Source of the DNA: an uncultured Lachnospiraceae bacterium
GTDB lineage: Bacteria > Bacillota > Clostridia > Lachnospirales > Lachnospiraceae
Assembly (NCBI GenBank): GCA_910577655.1
Contig: CAJTOW010000006.1
Span: forward strand, 1 to 64,000
Direction: 5' to 3'
Length of the DNA: 64,000 nucleotides
This document shows positions 33,018 through 42,833 of this stretch, one piece after another. A program made the position numbers and the translations under genes. Positions within the stretch are counted from its first letter, which is position 1. Each line of letters starts with the position of its first letter. The notes beneath the pieces were generated by a model. It was not told where the DNA came from, ran no database searches, and saw nothing but the letters and a program-made list of their open reading frames with translations.

Positions 33018-34163
33018 TTGCAAAAAAGAATTTGCATTTTTAGTTTTTATAATAGGAATGGGTATCTGGATGACTATGTCCTGTATCTTTTAAATGATAT
33101 TTCAAAATGTGTCTGCCGCCTGATTATTGTTGTAAATGGATTCGTCGACGATAGGGGCAAAAAATTATTTTATAACTATACAGATGAAATAGTAATAAGA
33201 GAAAATTTAGGATATGACGCAGGGGCTTACAGACATGTTCTGACTGATTTGTTAGAAGAGAATGTTTTAAATGGATACGAAGAGGTGATTTTTTGTAATG
33301 ACACCTTTTTTGGCCCGGTGAAATCATTGGTAGAGATATTTGGCGAAATGAAAAACAGAAACTGTGATTTTTGGGGGTTTTCTGGATATTTTGATAAAGT
33401 GTTTGCTCACATTCAGTCATATTTTTTTGTTTTCAGAAAGAAAATAATAGTCCAAGGACTGCTTACACAATATTTTAGAAATTATGTAGACGGAAGGACT
33501 GTTAATCTTAAAGAAATCTATGGCCAATTTGAATTAGGGTTATTTGATTTCCTGGTAAGAAAAAATGGGATGAGCTATGAGTGTTATGCGTATACATCGC
33601 ATTTGGATGTTTATCGCTCCAGTTATCTGTGCTTAAAAAAATATAGTTTGCCTATTATAAAAAAGAAGGTTTTTTCGTGTTTTGAAGAAAATATGGATAA
33701 CATATGGTGCACTCTAAGCTATATCAAATATGAGACACAATATGATGTGACTCTGATATTGGATTATATACAACAAGCATATGGATTAATTATCAGAAAA
33801 GAAGAAATTAGAACCATTGATGCGTATAGAATTCCGGATGCTGTTATCTATCCGCGAGCGGTAAATAATGAAGAACAGATAGAAGAGTTTTTGTCAAATG
33901 GCATTTTCTACATTTATGGAGCGGGAGTTAACGGAAGTAAATGTTATTGGAGATTTGCCAGGGGGAATTCCTGTTTCAAAGGATTTGTTGTGTCAGACGG
34001 TATGGCAGGGGGCGAAAAGGCGATGTATGGACATCCGGTTTTTCAGCTTTCAGAAATTGTAGACCTGCAGTCTGCAAAAATTCTTTTGGCAGTAGAAAAA
34101 CAATATGCGGATGAAATCATGAAAAACATTAAAAGGACATCCAACGTGATGAGAATCTTTTGA
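33018..34163 (+). CDS. RgpF-like rhamnan synthesis protein with Rossmann tail
   Basis: A 381-aa protein. Residues about 1-260 resemble rhamnan synthesis protein F (RgpF) glycosyltransferase-like proteins (NLGYDAGAYRHVL, EEVIFCNDTFFGP, FWGFSGYF). Residues about 295-381 carry the Rossmann-like module IFYIYGAGVNGSK. The start is a TTG at 33018 with AGAGAGG seven bases upstream; the nearby ATG at 33014 is out of frame. It probably adds a sugar to the glycan chain. Confidence 0.8.
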   Translation: MQKRICIFSFYNRNGYLDDYVLYLLNDISKCVCRLIIVVNGFVDDRGKKLFYNYTDEIVIRENLGYDAGAYRHVLTDLLEENVLNGYEEVIFCNDTFFGPVKSLVEIFGEMKNRNCDFWGFSGYFDKVFAHIQSYFFVFRKKIIVQGLLTQYFRNYVDGRTVNLKEIYGQFELGLFDFLVRKNGMSYECYAYTSHLDVYRSSYLCLKKYSLPIIKKKVFSCFEENMDNIWCTLSYIKYETQYDVTLILDYIQQAYGLIIRKEEIRTIDAYRIPDAVIYPRAVNNEEQIEEFLSNGIFYIYGAGVNGSKCYWRFARGNSCFKGFVVSDGMAGGEKAMYGHPVFQLSEIVDLQSAKILLAVEKQYADEIMKNIKRTSNVMRIF

Positions 34164-34187
34164 TCAAATGAACATGGAGAAAACAAA

Positions 34188-35183
34188 ATGATTATCACAA
34201 AAACTCCATTCCGTATCAGCTTTTGCGGCGGTGGAAGCGATATGGCAGATTTTTACAGAGAACATGGAGGTTGTGTTTTAAGTACAACCATTAATCGGTA
34301 CATGTATTTGACGATTCACCCATATTTCGATGAGCAAAAGACAGCACTGAAATATTCACAGAATGAGATTGTGGATCATATTAATGACATTCAGCATTCC
34401 ATTTTCCATTGTGTGTTAAATGACAAAAAAATCAGCGGTGTGGAGATCTCAAGTACGGCAGATGTTCCAAGTGGCACGGGGCTTGGGTCTTCCAGCTCTT
34501 TTACGGTTGGACTTCTGCATATTTTATCTTGTTATAAAGGAAAATATCTTTCCAAAAGTGCATTGGCGAAAGAGGCTTGTGAAGTGGAGATAGACAAACT
34601 TGGAGCACCGATCGGAAAGCAGGATCAGTATGCTGCTGCTTTTGGAGGATTGAATTTTATCCGGTTCCATAAGGATGATTCTGTATCAGTGGAACCGGTT
34701 ATTATGAAGGGAAAGACTCTGGCAGAACTGCAGGATAATCTGGTGATGTTCTATACTGGGTTGACTCATGATGCAAATAAAATTTTAGCAAAGCAGAAGA
34801 AAAATATTGCTGAAAAAGAAGAAAAAAGAAGAAGTCTGCTACGTATGTGTGAACTGGCAGAGTCAATGAAAATGGCTCTGGAAGATAATGATATCCGGAA
34901 TTTCGGAAAAATACTCAATGAAGGCTGGATGAAGAAGCGTGAACTGGCAGGAAGTATCACCAGCCCTTTTATTGATGAACTGTATGACACGGCTCTTCGC
35001 AATGGAGCTACTGGCGGAAAGCTTCTGGGAGCTGGTGGTGGTGGATTTCTGCTGTTTTGTTGTCCAAAAGAAAAGCAGGCAATGCTGCGGGAGAAACTGC
35101 GTCTGAAACAATTTCCGTTCAAATTTGAACATGACGGAAGTTCTGTGGTTTATATTGGGGATAAATACTGGGAGGATGTTTAG
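34188..35183 (+). CDS. hddA: D-glycero-D-manno-heptose-7-phosphate kinase-like GHMP kinase
   Basis: A 331-aa GHMP kinase. TPFRISFCGGGSDMADFY at the N-terminus, the ATP loop PSGTGLGSSSSF and the C-terminal GGKLLGAGGGGFLLF match HddA. It would form heptose 1,7-bisphosphate in the GDP-D-glycero-D-manno-heptose pathway. The epimerase gene begins one base after its stop. The presence of HddC-GmhB and GmhA in the same operon supports this call over fucokinase-like relatives. Confidence 0.87.
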   Translation: MIITKTPFRISFCGGGSDMADFYREHGGCVLSTTINRYMYLTIHPYFDEQKTALKYSQNEIVDHINDIQHSIFHCVLNDKKISGVEISSTADVPSGTGLGSSSSFTVGLLHILSCYKGKYLSKSALAKEACEVEIDKLGAPIGKQDQYAAAFGGLNFIRFHKDDSVSVEPVIMKGKTLAELQDNLVMFYTGLTHDANKILAKQKKNIAEKEEKRRSLLRMCELAESMKMALEDNDIRNFGKILNEGWMKKRELAGSITSPFIDELYDTALRNGATGGKLLGAGGGGFLLFCCPKEKQAMLREKLRLKQFPFKFEHDGSSVVYIGDKYWEDV

Positions 35184-35184
35184 C

Positions 35185-36126
35185 ATGAATGTTCTGGTCG
35201 TGGGCGGCGCTGGTTTTATTGGAAGCCATTTATGTGATGCATTGCTGGAAGCCGGGGACAGAGTAGTCTGTGTGGATAATTTTTCTCTGGGGACTCGAAA
35301 AAATATTGAACATTTGAAGAATCATACTGCATTCAAACTGTATGAGGCTGATGCAACAGACAAGAAAAAAATGTCAGAAATATTTAGGGAAGAGAATGTG
35401 GAGCAGGTTTTTCATCTTGCTGCCAATTCGGATATCCAGGCAAGCGCGGAAGACCCGGAGGTGGAGTACCGGAATACTTATACCACTACTTTTCGGGTTT
35501 TGGCCTGTATGAGGGAATACCATGTCCGGAAACTGTTCTTTGCATCCACATCGGCAGTGTATGGAAACAAAGGAGATGAACTTTTGGATGAAAATACACC
35601 AAACCTGAATCCAGTGTCTTATTATGGGGCTGCAAAACTAGGGAGCGAAGCCTTGATTAGTGCATTTTCCTATATGAATGACATAGATGCGCTTGTCTTG
35701 CGTTTTCCCAATGTGATCGGGCCGCGGCTTACCCATGGTGTGGTGTTTGATTTCATTCATAAGTTGGAGCATGATAACAGGAACCTGAATATTCTGGGAA
35801 ATGGAAAACAGAGAAAGCCTTATATTTACGTAACAGACCTGGTGGATGCCATTATGAAGTTCCGGGCTCCCAGAGAGTCAGGAGTAACCCTTTATAACGT
35901 GGGTGTGGAAGGGGCTACAAGTGTAACCGTCATTGCGGATATTGTATGCGAAGAAATGGGCCTGAAGGATGTAGTTTATCATTATACCGGTGGGGAAGGT
36001 GGATGGAAAGGAGATGTTCCCAGATTTCGTTACTGTGTGGACAAGATCCATGGTGCAGGCTGGAAAGCCAATTACACATCAGATGAGGCTGTCAGGGAGA
36101 CTGTCAGGCGGAATATAAACAGGTGA
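35185..36126 (+). CDS. NAD-dependent nucleotide-sugar epimerase/dehydratase
   Basis: A 313-aa extended short-chain dehydrogenase. GGAGFIGSHLCDAL binds NAD, and YYGAAK (YxxxK) with STSAVYG gives the catalytic residues. It is GalE/WbpP-like in length. Lying between hddA and the hddC-gmhB fusion, it may act on the nucleotide-activated heptose or on a companion UDP-sugar. GGGAGG precedes the ATG at 35185. Confidence 0.85.
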   Translation: MNVLVVGGAGFIGSHLCDALLEAGDRVVCVDNFSLGTRKNIEHLKNHTAFKLYEADATDKKKMSEIFREENVEQVFHLAANSDIQASAEDPEVEYRNTYTTTFRVLACMREYHVRKLFFASTSAVYGNKGDELLDENTPNLNPVSYYGAAKLGSEALISAFSYMNDIDALVLRFPNVIGPRLTHGVVFDFIHKLEHDNRNLNILGNGKQRKPYIYVTDLVDAIMKFRAPRESGVTLYNVGVEGATSVTVIADIVCEEMGLKDVVYHYTGGEGGWKGDVPRFRYCVDKIHGAGWKANYTSDEAVRETVRRNINR

Positions 36127-36130
36127 TAAG

Positions 36131-37447
36131 ATGGTCAGAGATTATATTGCAGTAATTCAGGCAGGAGGAAAGGGGACGCGGATGAAATCCCTGACGGGAG
36201 ACCGGATTCCAAAGCCTATGCTGGATTTAAATGGAAAGCCCATGTTGCAATGGCAGATAGAAAACATAATGGCCTATGGAATCCGGGATTTTGTAGTCAT
36301 AACCGGATATCTGGGTGAAACGATTCGGGAGTGTTTTGGGGATGGGAGAACACTGGGGGTACGAATACGCTATATAGAGGAGGAGGAACCCCTTGGTTCT
36401 GCAGGAGCCTTATACTTCCTTAGAGAAATGGGGGAGCAGAGAGATTTCCTCCTTGTTTTTGGAGATATTATGTTTGAGCTGGACTGGGAGCGTATGCTTA
36501 AATTCCATGAGCAAAAAGGTGGTCTGGTGACTTTACTTGTCCATCCCAATGCTCATCCTTATGATTCGGATCTTCTGGAGCTTTCGGAGGATGGAGAAAT
36601 CACTGGGATGGATTCCAAGGAGAATGTCCGGAATTACTGGTATGATAACTGTGTGAACGCAGGCATTTATGTGTGTAAGAATGAAATCCTGAATAGGTTC
36701 ACTGGAATCTGCCGGACAGATCTGGAAAAAGACGTTCTAAAACCCATGCTGGGAACCAGAAAAATATTTGGTTATCATACTCCGGAATATGTAAAGGATG
36801 CAGGTACTCCAAAACGGTTTGAGGCGGTTTGTCGGGAGCAGAAAGAAGGGATCTGGAAACAAAAATGCCTTAAATATAAGCAAAAATGTATCTTTCTGGA
36901 CCGGGACGGAACCATCAACCTATATAAGGGGCTAATCAGCCGGGAGGAACAGCTGGTTCTGGAGGACGGTGCGGCTGAAGCAGTGAGGAACATAAATAGG
37001 TCAGGATATCTGGCAATAGTTGTTACAAATCAGCCTGTGGTTGCCAGAGGACTATGCAGCATAGAAGACGTTGGAAATATTCATAAAAAATTACATACCT
37101 TGCTTGGAAATGAAGGGGCCTATTTGGATGCGGTAGTATTTTGTCCACATCACCCGGATCGTGGATACCCGGAAGAAAATCCGGTGTATAAGATTTCCTG
37201 TAGCTGCCGTAAACCGGCAATCGGGCTGATTGAATCTATGACAGAACAATTCAACATTGACTTGTCACAGTCATGGATGATTGGGGACAGTACAGTTGAC
37301 ATCCAGACAGGTGTGAATGCGGGGGTAAGTACGGTCTTAGTACTTACAGGAGTCGCTGGCAAAGATGGGAAATATCCGGTGCAGCCAGATTATGTTGTGG
37401 AAAATCTGAAGCAGGCAGTAGATTTGATTATGGATTATCAAAAATAG
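36131..37447 (+). CDS. Heptose-1-phosphate nucleotidyltransferase fused to HAD phosphatase
   Basis: A 438-aa bifunctional protein. Residues about 1-230 form a sugar-phosphate nucleotidyltransferase (QAGGKGTRMKSLT, IPKPMLDLNGKPML, VFGDIM) of the HddC type. Residues about 250-438 are a GmhB-type HAD phosphatase (CIFLDRDGTINLY) with a zinc-binding cluster around CPHHPD and SCSCRKP. It would remove the 7-phosphate and activate heptose 1-phosphate as a nucleotide sugar. These activities are separate proteins in most bacteria. The start is four bases past the epimerase stop. Confidence 0.88.
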   Translation: MVRDYIAVIQAGGKGTRMKSLTGDRIPKPMLDLNGKPMLQWQIENIMAYGIRDFVVITGYLGETIRECFGDGRTLGVRIRYIEEEEPLGSAGALYFLREMGEQRDFLLVFGDIMFELDWERMLKFHEQKGGLVTLLVHPNAHPYDSDLLELSEDGEITGMDSKENVRNYWYDNCVNAGIYVCKNEILNRFTGICRTDLEKDVLKPMLGTRKIFGYHTPEYVKDAGTPKRFEAVCREQKEGIWKQKCLKYKQKCIFLDRDGTINLYKGLISREEQLVLEDGAAEAVRNINRSGYLAIVVTNQPVVARGLCSIEDVGNIHKKLHTLLGNEGAYLDAVVFCPHHPDRGYPEENPVYKISCSCRKPAIGLIESMTEQFNIDLSQSWMIGDSTVDIQTGVNAGVSTVLVLTGVAGKDGKYPVQPDYVVENLKQAVDLIMDYQK

Positions 37448-37473
37448 TTTTTGGGAAAATCAGAAAACAGGAG

Positions 37474-38055
37474 ATGGATGTTTTGACGGATTATATAGAT
37501 AAAATTAACCAGTATATATCAATGGAGAAAGCGGTTCTGGACTCCCTGGATAAGGGGGAAATTAATGATGTGATGAATGTCCTTGAAAATGCCAGATTAT
37601 CAGGAAAACGGATATTTATCTGCGGAAACGGAGGCAGTGCATCTACATCGGCGCATTTAGAGTGTGATTTCAATAAGGGCATAAGCTATGACCAGGATAT
37701 AAAGTATGATATTGAATGTCTTAGTGACAATGTTCCCATGATGATGGCGATTGCCAATGATATCAGTTATGATGATATCTTTATTGTGCCGTTGCGGAAT
37801 AAGCTGAAAAAAGGAGATATTGTAATTGGAATTTCAGGAAGTGGAAATTCTGAGAATGTAGTGAAGGCATTTGAATATGCGAACAGTTTGGGCGCCAGTA
37901 CCATCGCTTTTACTGGATACAGTGGGGGAAGGCTGAAAAAAATAGCACAACACGGAATTCATGTACCGGTAGACAATATGCAGATTGTGGAGGACGTACA
38001 TCTGTTATTGAATCATATGATGATGTTTATTTTGTCTGGTATGCGGGGGTGTTAA
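37474..38055 (+). CDS. gmhA: Phosphoheptose isomerase (GmhA-type SIS protein)
   Basis: A 193-aa SIS-domain protein converting sedoheptulose 7-phosphate to D-glycero-manno-heptose 7-phosphate, the entry of the heptose pathway. FICGNGGSASTSAHLECDF and GISGSGNSENV are the substrate-binding motifs. The ATG at 37474 lies immediately after AGGAG, too close for ideal initiation; TTG at 37483 is an alternative start with better spacing. Confidence 0.88.
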   Translation: MDVLTDYIDKINQYISMEKAVLDSLDKGEINDVMNVLENARLSGKRIFICGNGGSASTSAHLECDFNKGISYDQDIKYDIECLSDNVPMMMAIANDISYDDIFIVPLRNKLKKGDIVIGISGSGNSENVVKAFEYANSLGASTIAFTGYSGGRLKKIAQHGIHVPVDNMQIVEDVHLLLNHMMMFILSGMRGC

Positions 38056-38062
38056 GGATTAC

Positions 38063-39157
38063 ATGAAAATGAGAATTTTTTTGTGGGGGACAGGAAAAGT
38101 TTCCAGAGAAATAATGACACATTGTACAACATTGGATACATATGAAATATTAGGATTTATTGACAATGATCCTGAAAAAACAGGACAGCAATATTATGGT
38201 AAGGAGATTTTTCCGCCATCTGTCCTGGAATCTGTCAAGCCAGACCGGATTGTTGTTTTGGCAGGTGCCTATGATGCTATTAAAAAACAGATTATTGAGA
38301 ATTATCCATCCTGCAGGGACATTAAAATTGAATATAAATACTTTTTCTACAAGGAAAGTCTGCTTAAAAGATATAACGGAACAACAGACACAGAAATTCT
38401 GAAATTGTTTCAATATATTGATAAAAATGGACTGGATATGTTTAACTATCCATATGTTGAAAAATATATGTCTATGGAGATTTGTGTTCATTTTGATGAA
38501 GAACACCAACTGTTTTATGTGATACATTATGGGAAGCGAATGTACTTCCCTGAATATTTTACGGATGAAAAAATGGTGGCTGATTATTATCGTTTTATTT
38601 TGATTGAACAAGATCCTGAGTCGCCACACCGGTATCTGGATGATGAATTCTGTATTCAGGAAGGCGATATAGTCGTAGACGCAGGAGTAGCAGAAGGGAA
38701 TTTTTCTCTTGAGAATATTGACAAGATTTCAAAATTATATTTGGTCGAAGCGGATGAAAGGTGGATCGATGCATTAAAAATCACTTTTAAAAATTATTCC
38801 GATAAAGTGCAGATCATTAATGCTTTTGTATCTTCATATGATGAAGGGATGTATTCACGGATTGATTCACTTATTACAGATGAGAAAGTCAATTTTATTA
38901 AAATGGATATTGAAGGCAATGAATGGGATGGACTGCAGGGGGCAGAAAAATTAATTAATAATTCCGAAAAGCTTAGACTTGCTATCTGCTCTTATCATAG
39001 TGATTTCGATCAGAAACTGATAGAAACATGGATGGACGAGCAGGATATTAAGCACTCCACGACAAAAGGTTATATGTGGTACCCACTGCTGGTTAGACAG
39101 AATTATATTTCTACTAAATTTAACAGAGCGATTGTCCGTGGTATTAAGAATGGTTAG
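38063..39157 (+). CDS. FkbM-type methyltransferase with N-terminal Rossmann module
   Basis: A 364-aa two-domain protein. Residues about 1-100 are the Rossmann-like module (IFLWGTGKVSREI, FIDNDPEKTGQQ). Residues about 195-340 are an FkbM-family SAM-dependent methyltransferase (VVDAGVAEGNFSL, LYLVEADERW, FIKMDIEGNEWDGL). It probably O-methylates a sugar in the glycan. It follows gmhA by seven bases. Confidence 0.83.
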   Translation: MKMRIFLWGTGKVSREIMTHCTTLDTYEILGFIDNDPEKTGQQYYGKEIFPPSVLESVKPDRIVVLAGAYDAIKKQIIENYPSCRDIKIEYKYFFYKESLLKRYNGTTDTEILKLFQYIDKNGLDMFNYPYVEKYMSMEICVHFDEEHQLFYVIHYGKRMYFPEYFTDEKMVADYYRFILIEQDPESPHRYLDDEFCIQEGDIVVDAGVAEGNFSLENIDKISKLYLVEADERWIDALKITFKNYSDKVQIINAFVSSYDEGMYSRIDSLITDEKVNFIKMDIEGNEWDGLQGAEKLINNSEKLRLAICSYHSDFDQKLIETWMDEQDIKHSTTKGYMWYPLLVRQNYISTKFNRAIVRGIKNG

Positions 39158-39199
39158 ATTATATAATAATACGCTGAAAAAGATAGGGGAAACAGATAA

Positions 39200-40471
39200 A
39201 TGAAAATTGCAGTTGCAGGTATTGGATATGTTGGACTTTCTATGGCAGTCCTGCTGGCCCAGAATCATGATGTTCGGGCTGTTGATATTGTTGAAGAAAA
39301 GGTGAAGCTTCTAAATGGCAGAAAATCTCCAATACAGGATAAGGAACTTGAGGAATATCTGACAGAAAAAATTGTAATTTCAGAAACTTCATCAAGGAAC
39401 GGAGCTCCGGGGCTCTGGGCAACAACAAATATGGTTGATGCTTATAGAGATGCAGAATTAGTTATTGTCGCGGCGCCGACGAATTATGATATTGTAAAAA
39501 ATTATTTTGATACTTCAGCAGTTGAAAGTGTATTGAATAGCATAATCAGCGAAAATTCCCAGGCACTTATTGTAATCAAGTCAACAATACCAGTTGGATA
39601 TACCGAATCAATACGGGAAAAATATGATCGTAAAAATATCATTTTTAGTCCTGAATTTTTGAGAGAGTCCCAGGCTCTTTATGATAATTTATTTCCAAGC
39701 AGGATTATTGTAGGAATGGATGAACAAGATGAACAGCTTGTGGAACTGGCCCATATGTTTGCGGATCTTCTTCAGGAAGGGGCTATCCGGCAGGATATCC
39801 CCCGGCTTTTTATCGGATTCCATGAAGCGGAGGCTATCAAGCTTTTTTCCAATACATATCTTGCTATGCGGGTTGGTTTTTTTAATGAACTTGACACATA
39901 TGCGGAAAAGAAAGGTTTTAATGCACAGCAGATTATAGATGGAGTTTGCCTGGATCCCCGTATTGGTTCCCATTATAACAATCCATCTTTTGGATATGGC
40001 GGATATTGTCTGCCTAAGGATTCAAAGCAATTATTGGCGAATTTCGAGGGGGTACCGGAGAGTCTTATAACAGCAACCATTAATAGTAATCATATACGGA
40101 AAGATTTTATTGCTGAACAGGTTCTTGCCAAAGCAGGATTTGACGGAAAACGGGATGCCGAAGACTATTTTAAAGAGGAAAAATCGTCATGCGTGATTGG
40201 GATCTATCGTTTGACCATGAAAAGTCATTCGGATAATTTTCGACATAGTGCAATCCAGGGGGTTATCAAACGCCTGAAATCTTATGGTGTGAAAATCATG
40301 ATTTATGAGCCGGCTCTTGCAGATGGAGAAGAGTTTTATGGAGACAGGGTAGTAAACGATTTGGAAAAATTCAAAGCAGATAGTAATGTTATTGTGGCGA
40401 ACCGTTTTGATATTTGCCTGGAAGATGTGAAGGAAAAAGTATATACAAGAGATATATATCAAAAAGATTGA
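39200..40471 (+). CDS. UDP-glucose 6-dehydrogenase family protein
   Basis: A 423-aa nucleotide-sugar dehydrogenase, giving a UDP-uronic acid with two NAD+. The N-terminal dinucleotide motif is AVAGIGYVGLSMAV, and the catalytic cysteine is in FGYGGYCLPKDSKQ. Length and motifs fit UDP-glucose dehydrogenase, though UDP-ManNAc dehydrogenases are related. It supplies an acidic sugar to the glycan. Confidence 0.9.
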   Translation: MKIAVAGIGYVGLSMAVLLAQNHDVRAVDIVEEKVKLLNGRKSPIQDKELEEYLTEKIVISETSSRNGAPGLWATTNMVDAYRDAELVIVAAPTNYDIVKNYFDTSAVESVLNSIISENSQALIVIKSTIPVGYTESIREKYDRKNIIFSPEFLRESQALYDNLFPSRIIVGMDEQDEQLVELAHMFADLLQEGAIRQDIPRLFIGFHEAEAIKLFSNTYLAMRVGFFNELDTYAEKKGFNAQQIIDGVCLDPRIGSHYNNPSFGYGGYCLPKDSKQLLANFEGVPESLITATINSNHIRKDFIAEQVLAKAGFDGKRDAEDYFKEEKSSCVIGIYRLTMKSHSDNFRHSAIQGVIKRLKSYGVKIMIYEPALADGEEFYGDRVVNDLEKFKADSNVIVANRFDICLEDVKEKVYTRDIYQKD

Positions 40472-40482
40472 AGGAGATAAAA

Positions 40483-41487
40483 ATGCGTATATTTATTACC
40501 GGCATTGCCGGATTTCTTGGGAGTCATTTGGCAGATGCCATGCTGACAGAGGGTCATGAAGTATTAGGATGCGATAACCTCATTGGTGGATATCGTGATA
40601 ATGTTCCGGAGGGAGCAGAGTTTTATGAAGTAGACTGCAACAAATTTGAAAAAATGAAGGAGCTGCTCAGGGGAGTGGATATAGTTTATCATACTGCCTG
40701 TACAGCCTATGAAGGCTTGTCCGTATTTTCGCCAAAACTGGTCGCCGAAAATACATACTTGAATACAGTTTCTGTGGCCAGTGCAGCTATTGTAAACAAT
40801 GTAAAACGATTTGTTACTTGTTCATCTATGGCACGCTATGGAACGCAGGATATAGTGCCTTTTACAGAAGACATGGTGTGCAAGCCTCAGGACCCTTATG
40901 GAATATCAAAATTTTCTGCAGAAAATATATTACGGAATCTTTGTGAGGTACATGGTATGGAACTTGTGATTGCAGTACCACACAATATTATTGGACCTAG
41001 ACAGAAATACGATGACCCATTCCGAAATGTAGCCTCCATTATGATTAATCTGATGCTACAGGGCCGCCAGCCAATCATATATGGCGACGGAAAGCAGAAA
41101 CGGTGTTTTTCTTTTGTTGGAGATGATATTGACTGTCTGAAAAAACTTGCTTTTCAGGATAATGTGGTGGGGGAAGTGATCAATATTGGCCCGGATGAGG
41201 AATTTGTAACTATTAATCATTTGGCAGAAGTCATTGCCGGACTGATAGGTTTTCATTTGGAGCCGGTTTATATGCCAGGCAGGCCCCAGGAGGTGCGGCT
41301 GGCTACCTGCTCGGCCAATAAAGCCCGCAGACTTCTTGGATATGAGACAAAATATACCCTGGAACAAGGGCTTGTGGAAATGATCGATTATATCAGGATG
41401 CGCGGGACAAAACCATTTATTTATCATCTTCCGCTTGAAATTGTCAACGAGAAGACCCCGAAAACATGGTCTCAGAAGTTATTTTAA
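40483..41487 (+). CDS. NAD-dependent nucleotide-sugar epimerase
   Basis: A 334-aa extended short-chain dehydrogenase: GIAGFLGSHLADAM for NAD, SSMARYG and YGISK for catalysis. It may act on the UDP-uronic acid made by its upstream neighbour (4-epimerase or decarboxylase type), which is inferred from context. The start at 40483 follows GAAGGAG and lies just after the dehydrogenase stop. Confidence 0.86.
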   Translation: MRIFITGIAGFLGSHLADAMLTEGHEVLGCDNLIGGYRDNVPEGAEFYEVDCNKFEKMKELLRGVDIVYHTACTAYEGLSVFSPKLVAENTYLNTVSVASAAIVNNVKRFVTCSSMARYGTQDIVPFTEDMVCKPQDPYGISKFSAENILRNLCEVHGMELVIAVPHNIIGPRQKYDDPFRNVASIMINLMLQGRQPIIYGDGKQKRCFSFVGDDIDCLKKLAFQDNVVGEVINIGPDEEFVTINHLAEVIAGLIGFHLEPVYMPGRPQEVRLATCSANKARRLLGYETKYTLEQGLVEMIDYIRMRGTKPFIYHLPLEIVNEKTPKTWSQKLF

Positions 41488-41563
41488 ATTGAGAAATGTG
41501 TTTTGGTTTATTACTATTTGTCCACTGAGGGTATCATCAGATATAGTAGAATTGGAGATTGCT

Positions 41564-42685
41564 ATGATTTTAAAAAATGCATCATATATAGAACTTTTTG
41601 AAAAAATAAAGCAGGAACAGAGAAGTGTGATTGTTTATGGAGCTGGCGCTATTGGAAAAATCGTGGTTCCTTATCTTATAAAGAAATATCAGCTTGAACC
41701 ATATATATCCTGTTATGTTGATAAGGATACATGGAAGAATGGACAGATCATTGAAGCAGGTACTGGCCGTTTCGAGATAAAAACATTGGAGGAATTGAAA
41801 CGGGCGGACAAAAATACAATAATCCTGATTACAAACAGCAATTTTCAATCAGTAATAAAGGCACTTGATGAAATAACAGAATTAGATTCCAATGAAGCAT
41901 ATGTGATTCCTGTTATGCAAATGAAAGATACAGAACCCGGGACAGGTTCTGTTGCAGCAGATATAAAAAGAACTGACAAACCTTTGATACCCAGGATTAT
42001 TCACTACACCTGGTTCTCGGGAGAAGAAATCCCGGACCACTTACAAAAATGTATAGATTCATGGAGTAAATATGCGCCAGACTATGAAATAAGACAATGG
42101 AATGCCAGTAACTATGATATAGGGAAAAATCCGTATATGCGGCAGGCATATCAGCAAAAAAAATGGGGCTATATTGCGGATGTGGCAAGACTGGACATTC
42201 TGTATCAGTATGGCGGTATTTATATGGATACAGATGTGGAGATGCTGAAAAAGCCGGACGATCTGTTGTATCAGCCGGCATTTTGTGGAGTCGAGAAATG
42301 GGGCGTTGTGAATATGGGGGGATGTAGTGGTGCGGCTTCGGGTAATCAGATAATAAAAGCGATGCTGGATTATAGAAAAAATGAGGTATTTGTCAGACCA
42401 GATGGGAGTCTGAATAAGGAACCGAGTGGGGCTTATGAAACCCAGCCGCTGGTTTCCCTTGGATTAGAAATAAATAATCGGACTCAGGTTGTGGGGGATA
42501 TGACGGTGTATGCATCTGATTATTTTCATCCATATGATTATATGAGCGGGGAAACCAGACTAACAGAAAATACCTATTCTATCCATTATTTCCATGGGGG
42601 GTGGCTGGACGAGAGTGTCAGGCAGCAGAGAAAGAAAGCATCCATTGAGTTTAATCAATTATTGGATCGAATGCAATGTAATTAA
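41564..42685 (+). CDS. GT32-type glycosyltransferase with N-terminal Rossmann module
   Basis: A 373-aa protein. Residues about 1-120 carry the module VIVYGAGAIGKIVVPYL with CYVDKDTW. Residues about 140-360 are a capsular glycosyltransferase of the Gly_transf_sug (GT32) type, with RIIHYTWFSG, ARLDILYQYGG and the DxD motif YMDTDVEM. GGAG precedes the ATG at 41564. It is the last gene of the locus before the terminator at 42705-42740. Confidence 0.86.
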   Translation: MILKNASYIELFEKIKQEQRSVIVYGAGAIGKIVVPYLIKKYQLEPYISCYVDKDTWKNGQIIEAGTGRFEIKTLEELKRADKNTIILITNSNFQSVIKALDEITELDSNEAYVIPVMQMKDTEPGTGSVAADIKRTDKPLIPRIIHYTWFSGEEIPDHLQKCIDSWSKYAPDYEIRQWNASNYDIGKNPYMRQAYQQKKWGYIADVARLDILYQYGGIYMDTDVEMLKKPDDLLYQPAFCGVEKWGVVNMGGCSGAASGNQIIKAMLDYRKNEVFVRPDGSLNKEPSGAYETQPLVSLGLEINNRTQVVGDMTVYASDYFHPYDYMSGETRLTENTYSIHYFHGGWLDESVRQQRKKASIEFNQLLDRMQCN

Positions 42686-42704
42686 ATTTAACAGTTAAAA
42701 TGGA

Positions 42705-42740
42705 CGGCCAATAAGTGTTACAATTATTGGCCGGATTTTT
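42705..42740 (+). terminator. Terminator of glycan locus
   Basis: CGGCCAATAA pairs perfectly with TTATTGGCCG around GTGTTACAA, followed by GATTTTT. Confidence 0.9.
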
Positions 42741-42833
42741 ATCTTTCTAAACTATAAGCCTCTTGGATATTGGCCGAAATCTGCTATAATAGAGTCAGCT
42801 GATATCCAGGAGGCTTTCTTTTGCTTGGCGGCA

